Shown in pieces: positions 38,111-49,035 of a stretch of 64,000 nucleotides of DNA. The notes beneath the pieces are model-generated. The model saw only the letters and a program-made list of their open reading frames with translations, did no database searches and was not told where the DNA came from. The stretch is taken from assembly GCA_001466705.2 (NCBI GenBank), contig LATX02000212.1, positions 186,001 to 250,000 on the forward strand, read 5' to 3'. Origin of the DNA: Moniliophthora roreri (Eukaryota > Basidiomycota > Agaricomycetes > Agaricales > Marasmiaceae). Positions within the stretch are counted from its first letter, which is position 1. The number at the start of each line of letters is the position of its first letter. A program made the position numbers and the translations under genes.

Positions 38111-38142
<32 letters not shown>

Positions 38143-38349
38143 CATTAGTGGCTTGGCCGTCGTTCTGGCGGAAGACGCACCAGGTACCGCAAAAGCTAAC
38201 CTCGCCCCCGGTCAGTTCCCGTTCAGATTTCCTCCTCCTCCACCTATTGACTCACAACACGGCTGGCTTTTTTGAGTACAGACTCATGGAAAGAACTCTG
38301 CCCCATTTACGAAGCCGAAAAAAACGCATCCCATGCGCAATCACCATAG
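35526..38349 (+). CDS. Laccase 2 (multicopper oxidase)
   Basis: Spliced product of about 530 residues, secreted. After a hydrophobic leader ([19 protein letters not shown]) it reads [17 protein letters not shown], the usual start of mature basidiomycete laccase. Copper motifs: [43 protein letters not shown] (intron between) and HCHIDLHLEHGL. The axial residue is Leu, typical of higher-potential laccases. Early exons are 35526-35714, 35768-35836 and 35884-35927, with the same lengths and phases in exons 2-3 as laccase 1. The C-terminus has the conserved [12 protein letters not shown]. One intron uses a GC donor (GCGAGT after IFAG), and another contains a 30-base T run. The tryptophan normally after HCHID is Leu. 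The two laccases are clearly tandem paralogues. It most likely oxidises lignin-related or other phenols outside the cell. Confidence 0.93.
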
Positions 38350-38998
38350 ACAGAATCGGCTTACTATGTGTCACTTTTTTCTTCGCTTTCATTGTCGTCA
38401 GCTGAATGCTTTCCCCGCGTACGCGTATCATTCGGCAACTTGTATTAAGGACTCGGACGTTATCCAGCTACATATATGGAGGACGATTTGGACAATCGAC
38501 TGTGGACACATCTTTACGCTCTACTAGCGTATTCATAGGATTGATTTACGGACTAGTAACTAGACGTACCCGTGTGTGTCGTGAACTTGGGGCAAGTGAA
38601 AAAGATGATCATCTTGTGCTTCTAAAGTTTCAAATTTCTCTGTAATAGCCAGATTATTACGAGGATATATACTCGCGAATGGTGGAGTATTAGGGGGGGA
38701 AGGGATCTATGACGACAAAGAAAGCGAAGAAAAAAGTGAACGGACGTCAAATGGTAGACTACAATTACAATGGCCGCAAAGTACACAATATAAGGGGAAA
38801 AAAAAAGTGAGGACTGAAAGGATGGTACATTTATGCTATAAAACCTTTATGTCCTTGTCCGAGTCGAAAGGAGCGATTCACCGAAGAGCCAAAAACAAAA
38901 AGGGACCAAAAGATGTAAAAAGTAGGCCAGATACGATGATTAGTACAGTCTGTGATGGAATAAGTGATGGCAATCTAGAATATAACAACCTAAATAGC
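38350..38998. other. Convergent intergenic region
   Basis: Lies between the 3' ends of laccase 2 and the minus-strand membrane protein gene. A-rich stretches at 38706-38770 and 38799-38920 are compatible with 3' untranslated sequence of both genes. No gene is seen. Confidence 0.5.
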
Positions 38999-40881
38999 TC
39001 AATTGGCAGATCGAGCTTCTTCAGATAACGACAGGAACCCATCAGAGCTGGGAGTCGAGTTTGGAGAACTTAAATTCCCAGATCCAGTTACCGCACCTGC
39101 ATTCCCACTGTGGTAAGAGAACGTGCTCCTGCTGGTAGAAGGACGGTCTCCGCTATGATGACTGTGACCAGCACTACTCTCAGAAGTGAGAGGTCGACTA
39201 ACGCCGTTGCTACTTGCAAGCGCAGCTGCAATATTCAACCGAAGACTGTTCGCCTGACTGGTTGGCTCGCTGCCGGCGAATTCGGTCATGCCCCTTGTCG
39301 ACGGTCGACTCAAGGAATGAATGCTAAGGCCCCCAGCCCTGTCACTATCCATGTGAGACCATATCGAAGACACGACTTCACGAGAGCCCAGAGATTCGAT
39401 CGTAGGCATTCGTCGGATATACCCGTTTAGAATACGAACAGGTTCGTCTGGAGGATATGGTTGACCAAACTCGTCATAACCCAATGTACGAGGGGGTATC
39501 TGAGGAAACCCGAAAGGAAAATCGGGATTGTGGAATTCAAGGGAGCGAGGAGAACCCAAGTCGCTTTCGTCAGTATCCGAGTCGCTGTCGACTTCCCGAA
39601 CATAAGTATCAGGATGAGCGTATTCCACCGCTTCTTCAGTCTCCCGAGCGATCTGATTGACCAGTACGCGGAACTGGTCTATAAATTGGTTCAAATCGTG
39701 ATCGCCACGGGTGGAAGAAGCGTTGAAAGATGAGGGCGACAGATATATGGCATCTGCAAGTCCCCGCTGTATCAAAGCCGGGTCGAGACGGGCTAGGGGA
39801 TCCTGAGGTGTAAATGGTTGTCGATCATCCTCGCACATATCCTGGTTATCCTGGTTGGCAGTCTGATGGCTTGCCACTGATAACGAGCGGTCCACGGTCG
39901 AAGACGTCCGAGTTGGCATCGAATGGCGGTCTATGTTTGTGTTTGAATTGTACTGTGAAGCCTTCTTGGATCCAACGGTTGAGTGGGAGGAACGTCGCAG
40001 CGGAGGAATAACCGTGCTCTGACTTGTTAAGGTAGAAGAGGAGCGGCATTCTGGCGGCGTTATCACGGAACGTAGGGTTGCACCGTCTACAAGCGTCGAG
40101 CTGGCTCGCCCGGACCCACGTCTCCGATAATGAGGACGATATGAGGTATAGTACGAAGAGCGACGAATAGGTTGGCACTGGGAGGCGGTAATCAGGAGGG
40201 ACAGCTAGTAGGATGCCGGATTAGTGATGACAGAGCGTATCATACAGTTCAAACTTACTGAAAGGACGAAAGTGAAGGCGATTCGGAAGACTGCCAGTGA
40301 TAACCAGGCTGTCCAATTGGCACCGCTGCACATTGACGTTGACGAGGAAATGGACCAGACAACGTCAACGTCGAGACGGCACCGACTATCTATATCGAGC
40401 TCTCTTAAAGCCGAGTGTCTCCAAACAATAGTTAGAGCGAGGTTGACAACGCTTGATGCCAACAGAAAGAAAGATCCGAGAGAGAGAATTATGGTACGCA
40501 AAAGGAGTGATGTTTGGGAGGGAAGCTGAGCTGCAATGAGCTCTGGCTGTGAAGCAGCTAATGCCGCTTCGCACATAATTGATGCGAAGCAAACCGCTGA
40601 AACCGACCCTAGAGCCAGTGCTACTGCCTGTCCCTCCCTAGATGAATAGATTGAATACGCAATGAAATAGCGAACGGTATTGTAGATCGCCCATGCACCT
40701 TTTTTTTTTTTTTGAGTTAATGGGTCGTCAATTCGACTGCGCTTGAGTATGACATACCTAGAACAATCTCTAAGAGGAATTTAACAGCTTTCCAAGCCCG
40801 CAATCTCCTCCACCCTGACTCTTCCCAAAAGCGTTGTTTCTCTTGTGCTGATGTAGCATCATCACGGAGAGAAAGATTCAT
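38999..40881 (-). CDS. Multi-span membrane protein with long Ser-rich cytoplasmic tail
   Basis: Three exons (40881-40758, 40698-40259, 40204-38999) join in frame to 589 residues. The N-terminal 200 residues contain several hydrophobic segments: around AVKFLLEIVLGAWAIY, GQAVALALGSVSAVC, LLLRTIILSLGSFFLLASSV and LSLAVFRIAFTFVLSVSLL. The remaining nearly 400 residues are hydrophilic, rich in Ser, Thr and Pro, with an acidic patch (REVDSDSDTDESD) and many possible phosphorylation sites. The start is the ATG at 40881 (MNLSLRDDATSAQ). No family motif is recognised; it resembles uncharacterised plasma-membrane proteins common in mushrooms. Intron 1 ends with a run of 14 A directly before its AG, unlike the usual pyrimidine tract. 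Confidence 0.82.
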
Positions 40882-43800
40882 ATCCCTGTTCCTTTTTGGT
40901 CCATTGGGGTAAGAGCGCCGGTGATTTGAGAAGATACGGTACACCTTGGACTTGGAGGTTGGGGTAGCAATTTTGGCCCTAAGCAAGGTGCTGCTCAGAT
41001 GGGGGTTTGAATAGGTCGGAGTGGGGTGAAATCGAGAAGGTGTGTAATGTGAATGGAACTAGTATAAATAATGCATGATGGAGATAGAAAGCAGCCCATC
41101 AATACCAAATGGTTAGATACCGGCTGCCATGAGGTGACCTAATTGGACAGGTTGACCAATAAGGATAGACAGCGTTTTGTGAGGGTATTGAAAATCGGGA
41201 GATGGGGAATTGAAGCCAATCATGTCAGCGGTTCCACCGGGCGTTGAATCGTCACATGACTGGCTACGAGCTCAGGTGTGAGTAAAGACGGCTTGCCAGG
41301 CTAAGCTCAGGATCTATGTACCAAGGTCAGTTCTAATGACCAATCCGTATCTCACCCTTTGGCTCTACCGTGTCTCCCAAGTCTTCCTATGCTTATCTCT
41401 ATGCGATCTCTTCGGCTCATCACACTAAAACGTCAAGGTCGGCATGATGGATCTCTTTAGGAGGCTGATCTGAGAACTCGTGATGCGTCTTATTGCGTAG
41501 AGCAATGCTCATTCAACTACTGCCTTCCGATCGGTGCATAAGGAGGATGTACAGCGTTTCCAGTCGATGTCGCGACACACCCTCCCTACGGCTCTTCTCA
41601 TCCCGTCCAATTTCTCCCACCATTGCAATTTTCATCTCAAAGGAATATAAAATGCAGCGATGTCACCTTTGCATTGTCGCTAGTCCTTTCAAGTGGCCCA
41701 AATCCACAGGATATTCTACGCCACATCGCATTGGGCCTACCCGGAACCGTGCAAGTAGCGAATCCTGCCCGGCGCGCGCATCAGATCAGTCAACGTTATC
41801 GGAGTCTGTATCTACGTAGAGCGGCTGCGACTACCCACTGTATGTATCCACAAGAAACCTAGTCCCGAATCTCTTCCACTCTCGATCTCATTTGCAGCGG
41901 ACCATTACTGTCATTCCGAAAAACAATGGGGAATATGAACATTTTGTCCTACCTGTCACCGTCATGGAAAATGTCATTCAAATTCGCCTTTTCTTTCAAT
42001 GTCTCAGGCAGGTCAGCTACTATGATTTACACGATGACGCAGGGAAGACAAGTCTCGCTAGAAGTTTGCGTTTTCCCTTTGATCGTCCATATGACAGTAA
42101 TTAACAGGTTGAAGCGACCTCGCCGGATTTATCGGGTTACTCAACCGCCAGCCCTTTTCTATCGGTTCACGTACTGTGGCAGGTAATGTCTGCGATGTCT
42201 GCGTTCATTCGTAACTCATGCACCAGCGGTAGCCTAGATCCACCCAGACTCCCGCCCTCTCGGCATTTCAACACATGCAGACTTTGCCTCGAGGCGCATC
42301 TCCACACGGCACCGGCTTATTGATGGTGGCGCGACATAAGCAAGGCACTTCTATTCGGTTGTCTTAGCAATTAAACCTCTCCCGGATGGCAGCGGAAAAC
42401 TCCCCTCGCTGATTGTGCCGAATACATTTTGCTGGAGCGCCGGCCATTGGTGACATATACTGTCGAGACCCTTGTTATTGAGGAGATGCAAATGTTCATA
42501 AAGGAGGAGTGGCTGGGTATTTCCATGGATCAAAGTACTCCTGGCACTTGTAGTGGTTTTGTTTTGGCTAGTCAGCCACAAGTTCCGTGTCAATATCCCC
42601 TTCGCACTCGCACCCTTATCATTCTCTCCTTTCGTGGTTTGACTAACCGTTCTAGTTTGTGTCGTTAATGCATCGTTTAGATATATCTGTCTTGTCACCG
42701 CCAAATGCAGCCTCGTTTGCAAACCCTTGCTGCGACATCTCTGTGAGAGAAGGACATGTTGAATGGTAAGCATGAAAGGGGGTAGTATCTTTAGATTACC
42801 GACTGTTCTAGTCCCATAATCAGTGAAGATCGTCCCCTTACATGTACATGTCTGCTGTCGTTGAGGCAAAACGTACCCCTTGTTCCTGTTCCTTCATGTA
42901 CTAGTGTCTTTCCAAGAGGCTTGCTGTCGATATCACGACGTCCAGCGTTCAGCCCAAGCAGTGACACTATTTCCCAGTTGGCGTTATTCTCCTCATCTCC
43001 GAGTATCGAGCCCGCTCCCCCCCCGGCCTCACTAGACCTTAATTTCGGGAACGATTACTGTCATGAGTGCTCAATTCGAACTCGATAATCTATTGAACGG
43101 GACAGTCCGAATCGGACTGGAGCAAACCGAGATACTAAGAAGGCATATAATAGATACGGCCTATCCAGCACATAAACTTCGATGCAATACCACTATGGAT
43201 ACTTGAAACGAGCTCTCCTTGCAATGAGTGACCAGGAAATTCTTCGCTGTGAGAGTCCCAAAATCGTGTGATGCCTTCCCATCGACGTTGTTTCTGGATA
43301 TCACTCCAGCCTGACTACAGCGAATAACGTGGAAAATCGGGGCCAATTGTGATATTAGGTATCTCCTAGACCGAGACCCACAACGGCATCACTACACATT
43401 GCATGGGGCGACAGGCTTGAAGTACAAGTTAAGCTTAGCCAGAAATATTGATGATCCGCGTGATCTTGTCCAATCGTTCCAGTACTTGTTATCCCAAGCC
43501 ATACCAACGTCTAGGATGTGTTCGTCAACATCAAGGTTCAGTTCTAAAGACACTTTTTACTCAATGACCTGTTCACCGTTCAGAAGGCGGACACTTTGCT
43601 CCCATCCTAGCCATCTGATAAGCTGTCTTGAACCAAGAGCAGTCACAACGGGCACGAAATCTTCGACTTTCCCATGAGTGAAAATGAGACAATAATACCG
43701 GTTCTCGGGATCAAAAAAGATGAATTAGGAACGCCATGAGTCGCAACTAGATATACATTAGCACCAGTATTAGGTGTAATGGCTCTCGATGAAGTACGCA

Positions 43801-44551
43801 CTATTGTACCGAGTTGAAGCTCTCTTCTGTTTTCATGATAATTCGAGGAAGCTTGAACCGTCATAAATGTCCATTCTTGTAGAGGGGGAAACGATAGGCG
43901 CTGAAGCAGCTATCGACATCTGGTCAGCAGTGGGCTCTCCAATGGTACTGAATGACAAATTACTGACCAAAATCCACAAGTGTGTCGCGAGGAATCCCCA
44001 CACAAGCTCGTGTCCATTACAAATGTGGATGTAGTCACTATAGTGGAATCAGAAGCTGTTTGTGCATTCTGACAAGGCGATAAGGAAGGCAGACGAACTT
44101 TATTTATCGTGACAGGCTCAGCACGCACTGAATTATGTACCACCTGACAAGATCGATACCGCGGGAATGAGGTATAGGAATTAGGGCATTCGACTGCAGT
44201 GATTATAATTTTTTGTACCATGAGGGTGAAGGGTTGAGAACTAGTATAGAATCGACTTCAACTTGATGGTTCTCCATGCACATTAAGATCCGCACGCTAC
44301 ATAGTTGTAGCACACAGGCAGAGTTTGTCCAGCTTGTTGTGATTTGCCTATGCATAGTTTTGGCCTGAAGCCAAAGAGACCGAAAGATCTGCTGAATTCG
44401 AGATGGAGATTGGCACTGGCAGAGAAACTTGAAAGCGTTGCCGGCCCAGACAAGGCCCCTTTCTAAAGTTAAAAGTTTTTTCCCTCATCGGCACTGGAGC
44501 GCTGATTCTTTCAAAGATGCCATTATATATTTGTCACGCTCAGGACCCACA
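40882..44551. other. Long stretch without a defensible gene
   Basis: Scattered frames look partly protein-like: plus-strand 41893-42010 (TITVIPKNNGEYEHFVLPVT), plus-strand 42540-42770 (ALVVVLFWLVSHKFRVNIPF) and minus-strand 43910-44221 (VECPNSYTSFPRYRSCQVVH). I could not assemble exons or recognise a family, so they are left uncalled. They may be decayed genes or badly interrupted real ones. Confidence 0.4.
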
Positions 44552-45374
44552 ATGAAATTCCCCATCTTTTCCAACTTCATGAGGCGACGGGCTACACAAG
44601 CTCAGTCCAAGCCTGAGCCTTTCGTCTTCTCCGACTTCAGTTCCCCTGCGATTCGTGATTCAGGATGGGCATGCTCTGACTTTATGCTTGGGGCTGGAAT
44701 GGTTATCATTCAGCCATCTTCTCATAAAGTGGTGATTCTCTGTGAAGATCGTGGCGGTTATAAAAGGTGGTTTTTGCCTAGGGGAAGGAAGGACGTTGGA
44801 GAGTCTCTGGAGCAGGCGGCACTGAGAGAGGCATTCGAGGAGGTACGGTACCCATTCTGTCAGACCCATCGTTTCCTGAACCCTACTTTCCAAACCTACG
44901 CAGTCTGGATATCAAGCTGAGCCATTCCCAGTATACATGGAGCATCACCAGCCTCTTGCTCCTCAGGATCGCAGTGCTCCCTTTCAGACAGTAACCGAAG
45001 CCTTTTATATGACGACTATGGTGTGGGGACCGCGGTGGAATCGCGAGGGAAGTGTAAGAGATCGTGGTGGTGAGTACATAATTACATGGTTCTTGGGAAG
45101 CATACCCGAAAACGCGGTGAGTGACTCGAGATATCTCGCTGTATCAAGGTCATACTCAAATTCTAGTCAGGCCCGCCACGAAGGTGTCTGTATGCCCGAC
45201 GAACAAGGCTACGTGTCCCATATTGTCACTTTTGACGACGCATGGGATAAGCTCTCCGATCCAACAGAACGCAAAGTTATAACGTATGCGCGTCAAGTTT
45301 ATAGCACGCATCTCAACTGTTTGAAGGCGATTGAAGGGAAGATGCAAGCTGGGCGCGCCGAAGCTTCCAGTTAG
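44552..45374 (+). CDS. Nudix hydrolase
   Basis: Three exons (44552-44842, 44904-45116, 45171-45374) give 235 residues. Nudix enzymes hydrolyse nucleoside diphosphates linked to another moiety, or inositol pyrophosphates, with Mg2+ held by the Nudix box. The box GX5EX7REUXEEXGU is complete at residues 78-100 (GRKDVGE...REAFEESGY). Intron 1 falls inside it, between EE and SGY. The sequence before it (AGMVIIQPSSHKVVILCED) is the usual Nudix strand, and WFLPRG leads into the box. The later part (GGEYIITWFLGSIP, RKVITYARQVY) is also typical of the fold. No signal peptide is seen, so it is probably intracellular. The substrate cannot be inferred. The start is the only ATG in the open frame before the domain. 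Confidence 0.92.
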
Positions 45375-45729
45375 GTCAGTGCGAGAGATTGCATCAATCT
45401 TGGGCTCTTGGATGGATTTGTATACTACCTGTAACTGAAACCGTCGATTGGAATACATGTATCCTGTAATGTATATGACATTGTCTTCACGGTGGACAAT
45501 GGCTGGGAGTGCGGGATTTATTGTGAGCGAAATAGGAAATGACCGTCTGGGAACATTATCTAACATCACGTCAATAAATCTGGATTCGGAATGCTGATCG
45601 ACCACTGCTCTTGTTCTTCTACTTTACCCTCGTCTACTCTCTTCGTCCGACAACGTCACTTTCTCCTTTGAACCCAGTCATTCATCTATCTCAATCTTCA
45701 TCAGTTTCGCTGTTCTTTTGATTATTCCA
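45375..45729. other. Intergenic / promoter region of WD40 gene
   Basis: Contains 3' sequence of the Nudix gene and a pyrimidine-rich leader (about 45605-45715) before the WD40 gene start. No coding sequence is seen. Confidence 0.5.
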
Positions 45730-47437
45730 ATGGCTGACGCCGGATCGTCCACCAATCGCCTAAAACGACAGTACTCGCTGACCGCCGAGGACAACAACGA
45801 GGAATCGCTAATATTTGGCGACAGGAAACGTGTCCGGCATGAGTTATGTCCGCGCCCAAGTCTCACGCCAGAATACGAAACACTGCAACTCGGGTTACTG
45901 TCGGCAAGGAGTCCCAGTGCACGGGCCTTGGACAGTCCGCGAAGTGTAAGTGCAATCTCGCGTCAGATTAGATTTTTCATCTGAATTCATAACATTAACT
46001 AGGCTGCAGAGATTTCTGAAGTACAGCGACGCGACGCAGAACTGGAAATCGCGATCAGGCAACGTGTCGAACGTGGAAGGACCATGTTTACTCCGCCCTT
46101 CCCCGAGCGTGACATGTATCAGGACCGAGAAACGGTTCGAGAGATCAAAGAGAGGAGAAAAATGTTTAACTCTCCCTCGCTGACCAGGAGCATGTCTGTC
46201 TCATCGATTACCTCGTCCTACACTGCCAAATCGGAACCGCCTAAATTGGCGGAAAACTCGGCGTCTTACCACTTGGCTGCCACAAAGACTCTGATTGATT
46301 TTTCTCTCCCTACCGACTTCGATGCCGAGTTCTATATTCCCGTAGCATGCTCGCTCTCCAACGTCCTATTTTTCACTCGTGGAAATCGCGTCCACTTCAA
46401 GAATCTTCAACTACAAACTTCTGAGGATATTACCCAACTCTTTAGGCTGCAGGAGAAGCACGGTGACGTGCGCAATATTGAATGCGGTGGTATTGAACAG
46501 AGTAACAAGATCGCACTGTCTACCGGCACAGGTTACATTCTCCTTTGGGACATTGCAGAGAAGAAACAAATCATGAGCTGGCACACGGACGCTGGTGCCA
46601 TGGCGTGGAATGGGCAGATCCTTACGATCGGCGAAGTCAAAGGAACGGTCCGTTTTTTCGACACCAGGATTAGTCCGACCAAGAAGATGAAGGGAGAGGC
46701 CAGGAGACTCATCCGGCACCAGTCGCGCATCACTCGTATGAAGTGGAACGATAACAAGAAATTTCTAGCGACTGCGGATGATTCTGGGACCGTCCACTGC
46801 TGGGACGACCGCCAGAGGACCCCCCTTGATGTTGGGGAATTTGTACAACGGAGGAAAAAAATTCAACATGACAGTGCTGTTACGGTAATGTGTCTCTGTT
46901 TAATCCTTGCTTCACGTCTAATAACAACGGTGTATTTTTTATTTTATTCTATAGGCATTGGCCTGGTGTCCCTGGCAGCCGAAATTCCTCGGCACTGGCG
47001 ACGCAAATGGGATTGTTCGTCTCTGGAACATCGACCCCAACGATAATCGCTCCAGCGCCCTTACTCACCATACCGTCCATACTGGAGCTCGGGTCAACGG
47101 GTTGCATTTTTCATCTTACTGTAAAGAAATGATTACCATCCATGGGAAGGCGAACCCAAATCCAGCATGGACGAGTAATCCGTTAGTGGAGTCCTTCCCC
47201 TCTTGTACCACCAACTCGATCGTAGCACACACCTTCCCTAATCCCCGCCATATCAAGACTTTGGCTGTTTCGGACAAAGTAGTGGCAGGAAGTGTGATGA
47301 ATGCCAATGGGACAAAGGTCATCACGGCGGTACCAGAGGAAGGCAAGATAAAGCTTTGGGATGTCTGGGCGAAGCCACCTCCTCTGAAGAGGCAGCCCAG
47401 TTTGATGGAGCAACAGGCTCATCGTAGCATGCGTTGA
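45730..47437 (+). CDS. WD40 protein of the Cdc20/Fizzy type (divergent)
   Basis: Three exons (45730-45945, 46003-46884, 46955-47437) give 526 residues. The N-terminal 170 residues are charged and probably disordered. A WD40 propeller follows, with blade motifs YILLWD, TVRFFDTR, TVHCWDD, IVRLWN and KIKLWD. Several blades match Cdc20/Cdh1 signatures: AMAWNGQILTIG, ITRMKWNDNKKFLAT, ALAWCPWQPKFLGTGDANG and GARVNGLHFSS. These proteins activate the anaphase-promoting complex and recruit substrates. I see no clear C-box (DRYIP-like), and the C-terminus is ...HRSMR where classical activators end in IR. It may therefore be a specialised, perhaps meiotic, member or a non-APC relative. Confidence 0.85.
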
Positions 47438-47702
47438 AGTTTGACGGTGATGTAGTGGATGCGGTGGACACGACTGACGAATTTACGAATCATGACATGT
47501 ACGAGGTCTAGATCTATCAATAGACGTTAGGTTAGTTCATACTTTCTTACATACGCTAGTAGATTGTCATAGTAGCCTTGCTCTTTTTATGTAGCCAGGT
47601 CGTTTACGGTAGGTATCATAGTTTGAATATTGCACTCCTTTGCTCCTCCTTGTATCATAAGTAAATACAGTGTTAAAATATAACTTGCAGTCTTCCTGAG
47701 CC

Positions 47703-48295
47703 ATGGCCGGCGCACGCCTCCGCAGGGCCGAAGAGCCCCGGGGCCCGAAGTCCGCACTGAGTACTGAGTACTCGGCCGAACTGTCAACACAGCCACATTT
47801 CTCTCTCCCCGTTATCATGCCAATGGTCGCTGTTCCTCCTGGTGGTATGTACCTACCTTTTGCTGGACTGGATCCATTTGACCCCATGAAAAGAGCCGAA
47901 ATCTTCGTCAAAGCCTCAGCCGATTGGCAACATGCCGATTATCATTCTTTTTACGACGTGTACCATGTGTGCGCTGTTCATTTTGTGGAGGAGAGCGGAT
48001 GCGTTGCGTTCAGTTATATCTCACCAGTGAGTTTGTCAATATACCGCGTATAATCTCTCGCTGAGGATTAAGTTATCTTAGACTTAAGGTAATTCGACAA
48101 CCCGAAGGACGAATACGATTAAGTGAAGACAACGGTCCGCCTGCACACGAGTTTTTGCAAGACGATGGCGACGAAGATGCTGTGGAACTTGAGGATGACA
48201 TAGACGATGAACCTCTGACAGAAAGGCCCCCCAAAGCTTTAAAGCCTTTGGATATGGACCGAGCCTCGGGGCCGGCAGGTCATACTTCTGTATGA
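47703..48295 (+). CDS. Small protein with acidic C-terminal tail, unknown function
   Basis: The first exon (ATG at 47703, context GAGCCATGG) reads through LPFAGLDPFDPMKRAEIF and HSFYDVYHVCAVHFVEESGC. With a donor at about 48028 and an AAG acceptor at about 48087 it continues VIRQPEGRIRLSEDNG and an acidic stretch (DDGDEDAVELEDDIDDE) to a stop at 48293-48295, about 178 residues. The acceptor choice is forced by the reading frame and is not strong. A later start at 47818 (MPMVAVPPGG), preceded by a pyrimidine-rich tract, is equally plausible and would give about 140 residues. No family is recognised. It begins 265 bases after the WD40 stop on the same strand. Confidence 0.5.
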
Positions 48296-48989
48296 AACGC
48301 TTCGAAGTTTAGCATGGTGTGTTGGAACTTACCTCTTCTTCTGTCCCGATCCAGTCCTAATGAGCCGCTTAAACCTTTAGGCCTCAGTTTTTTCCCTCAG
48401 CGATCATCATCCTGGTTTCGGGTCCTGTCATAGGGTTGTCGCTCTAAGTTGGATATGGATAGGATACCCTCGTCAGCAGGGCAGCGGATTCTCTGCTATT
48501 TATTGTCTCAGGTATGATGCCAATGTATTCCACTGCTTCGCATTATAATTAGGACGCTTAGGAACATATGTACCATATACTCATAATTATACAATTCCGA
48601 CCATCACGCGAGTCTCCCCGGGCCTCCTCGAAAGCAAACTTATGTATCGCCTGGTATCGTCTGACCGGTGTGTGGCATGATCGTAACCTTGCCGTTCCGA
48701 GGCGTATAGAGCCGGACGCAAATTGTCATATACAGACGTATTCTCCCATAACAGTTGACTGTTGTTGTAGTCCCTTTTCATAGGTCAAAGACATCTTCTG
48801 ATGTACAGGGGTCTCAGCAGGTGTTGAATAGAGATGCACTACTTCGACCGTGTTCTGCAGTATGGATTTTCGCGTTCATCGCCGAAATTTCTCCACTCAT
48901 CAAACAAGAACCCTTAGCCGAGTCCTCGTGACGCGAGCGTTTTTTAAATCTTTTGCAGATGTCCAGGAACGTTATGAGTACCATAGCCT
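48296..48989. other. Intergenic, upstream of GH115
   Basis: Contains the 3' region of the small acidic-tail gene and the 5' flank of GH115. No coding sequence is seen. Confidence 0.45.
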
Positions 48990-48995
48990 TATAAA
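48990..48995 (+). promoter_or_regulatory. TATA box of GH115 gene
   Basis: TATAAA in CTTATAAACCCC, 40 bases before the start codon at 49036, implying a very short leader. Supported by position only. Confidence 0.5.
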
Positions 48996-49035
48996 CCCCT
49001 CTACCCCGCAACTATTACGACTGCGTTGGAGTATT

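Noticed and set aside
38093..38275. Open frame with a long Phe run
   Set aside because: The Phe run is the translated T-run of a laccase 2 intron; only the GLAVVLAED part is coding.
38990..39025. TAGCTCAATTGGCAGATCGAGC resembles a tRNA D-arm
   Set aside because: It overlaps the last codons and stop of the minus-strand membrane protein gene (SLSEEARSAN), and no anticodon arm or T-arm follows.
42351..42869. 172-codon minus-strand open frame
   Set aside because: No motif, no hydrophobic pattern and no neighbouring exons; the opposite strand over the same bases looks at least as protein-like, so it is probably a chance frame.
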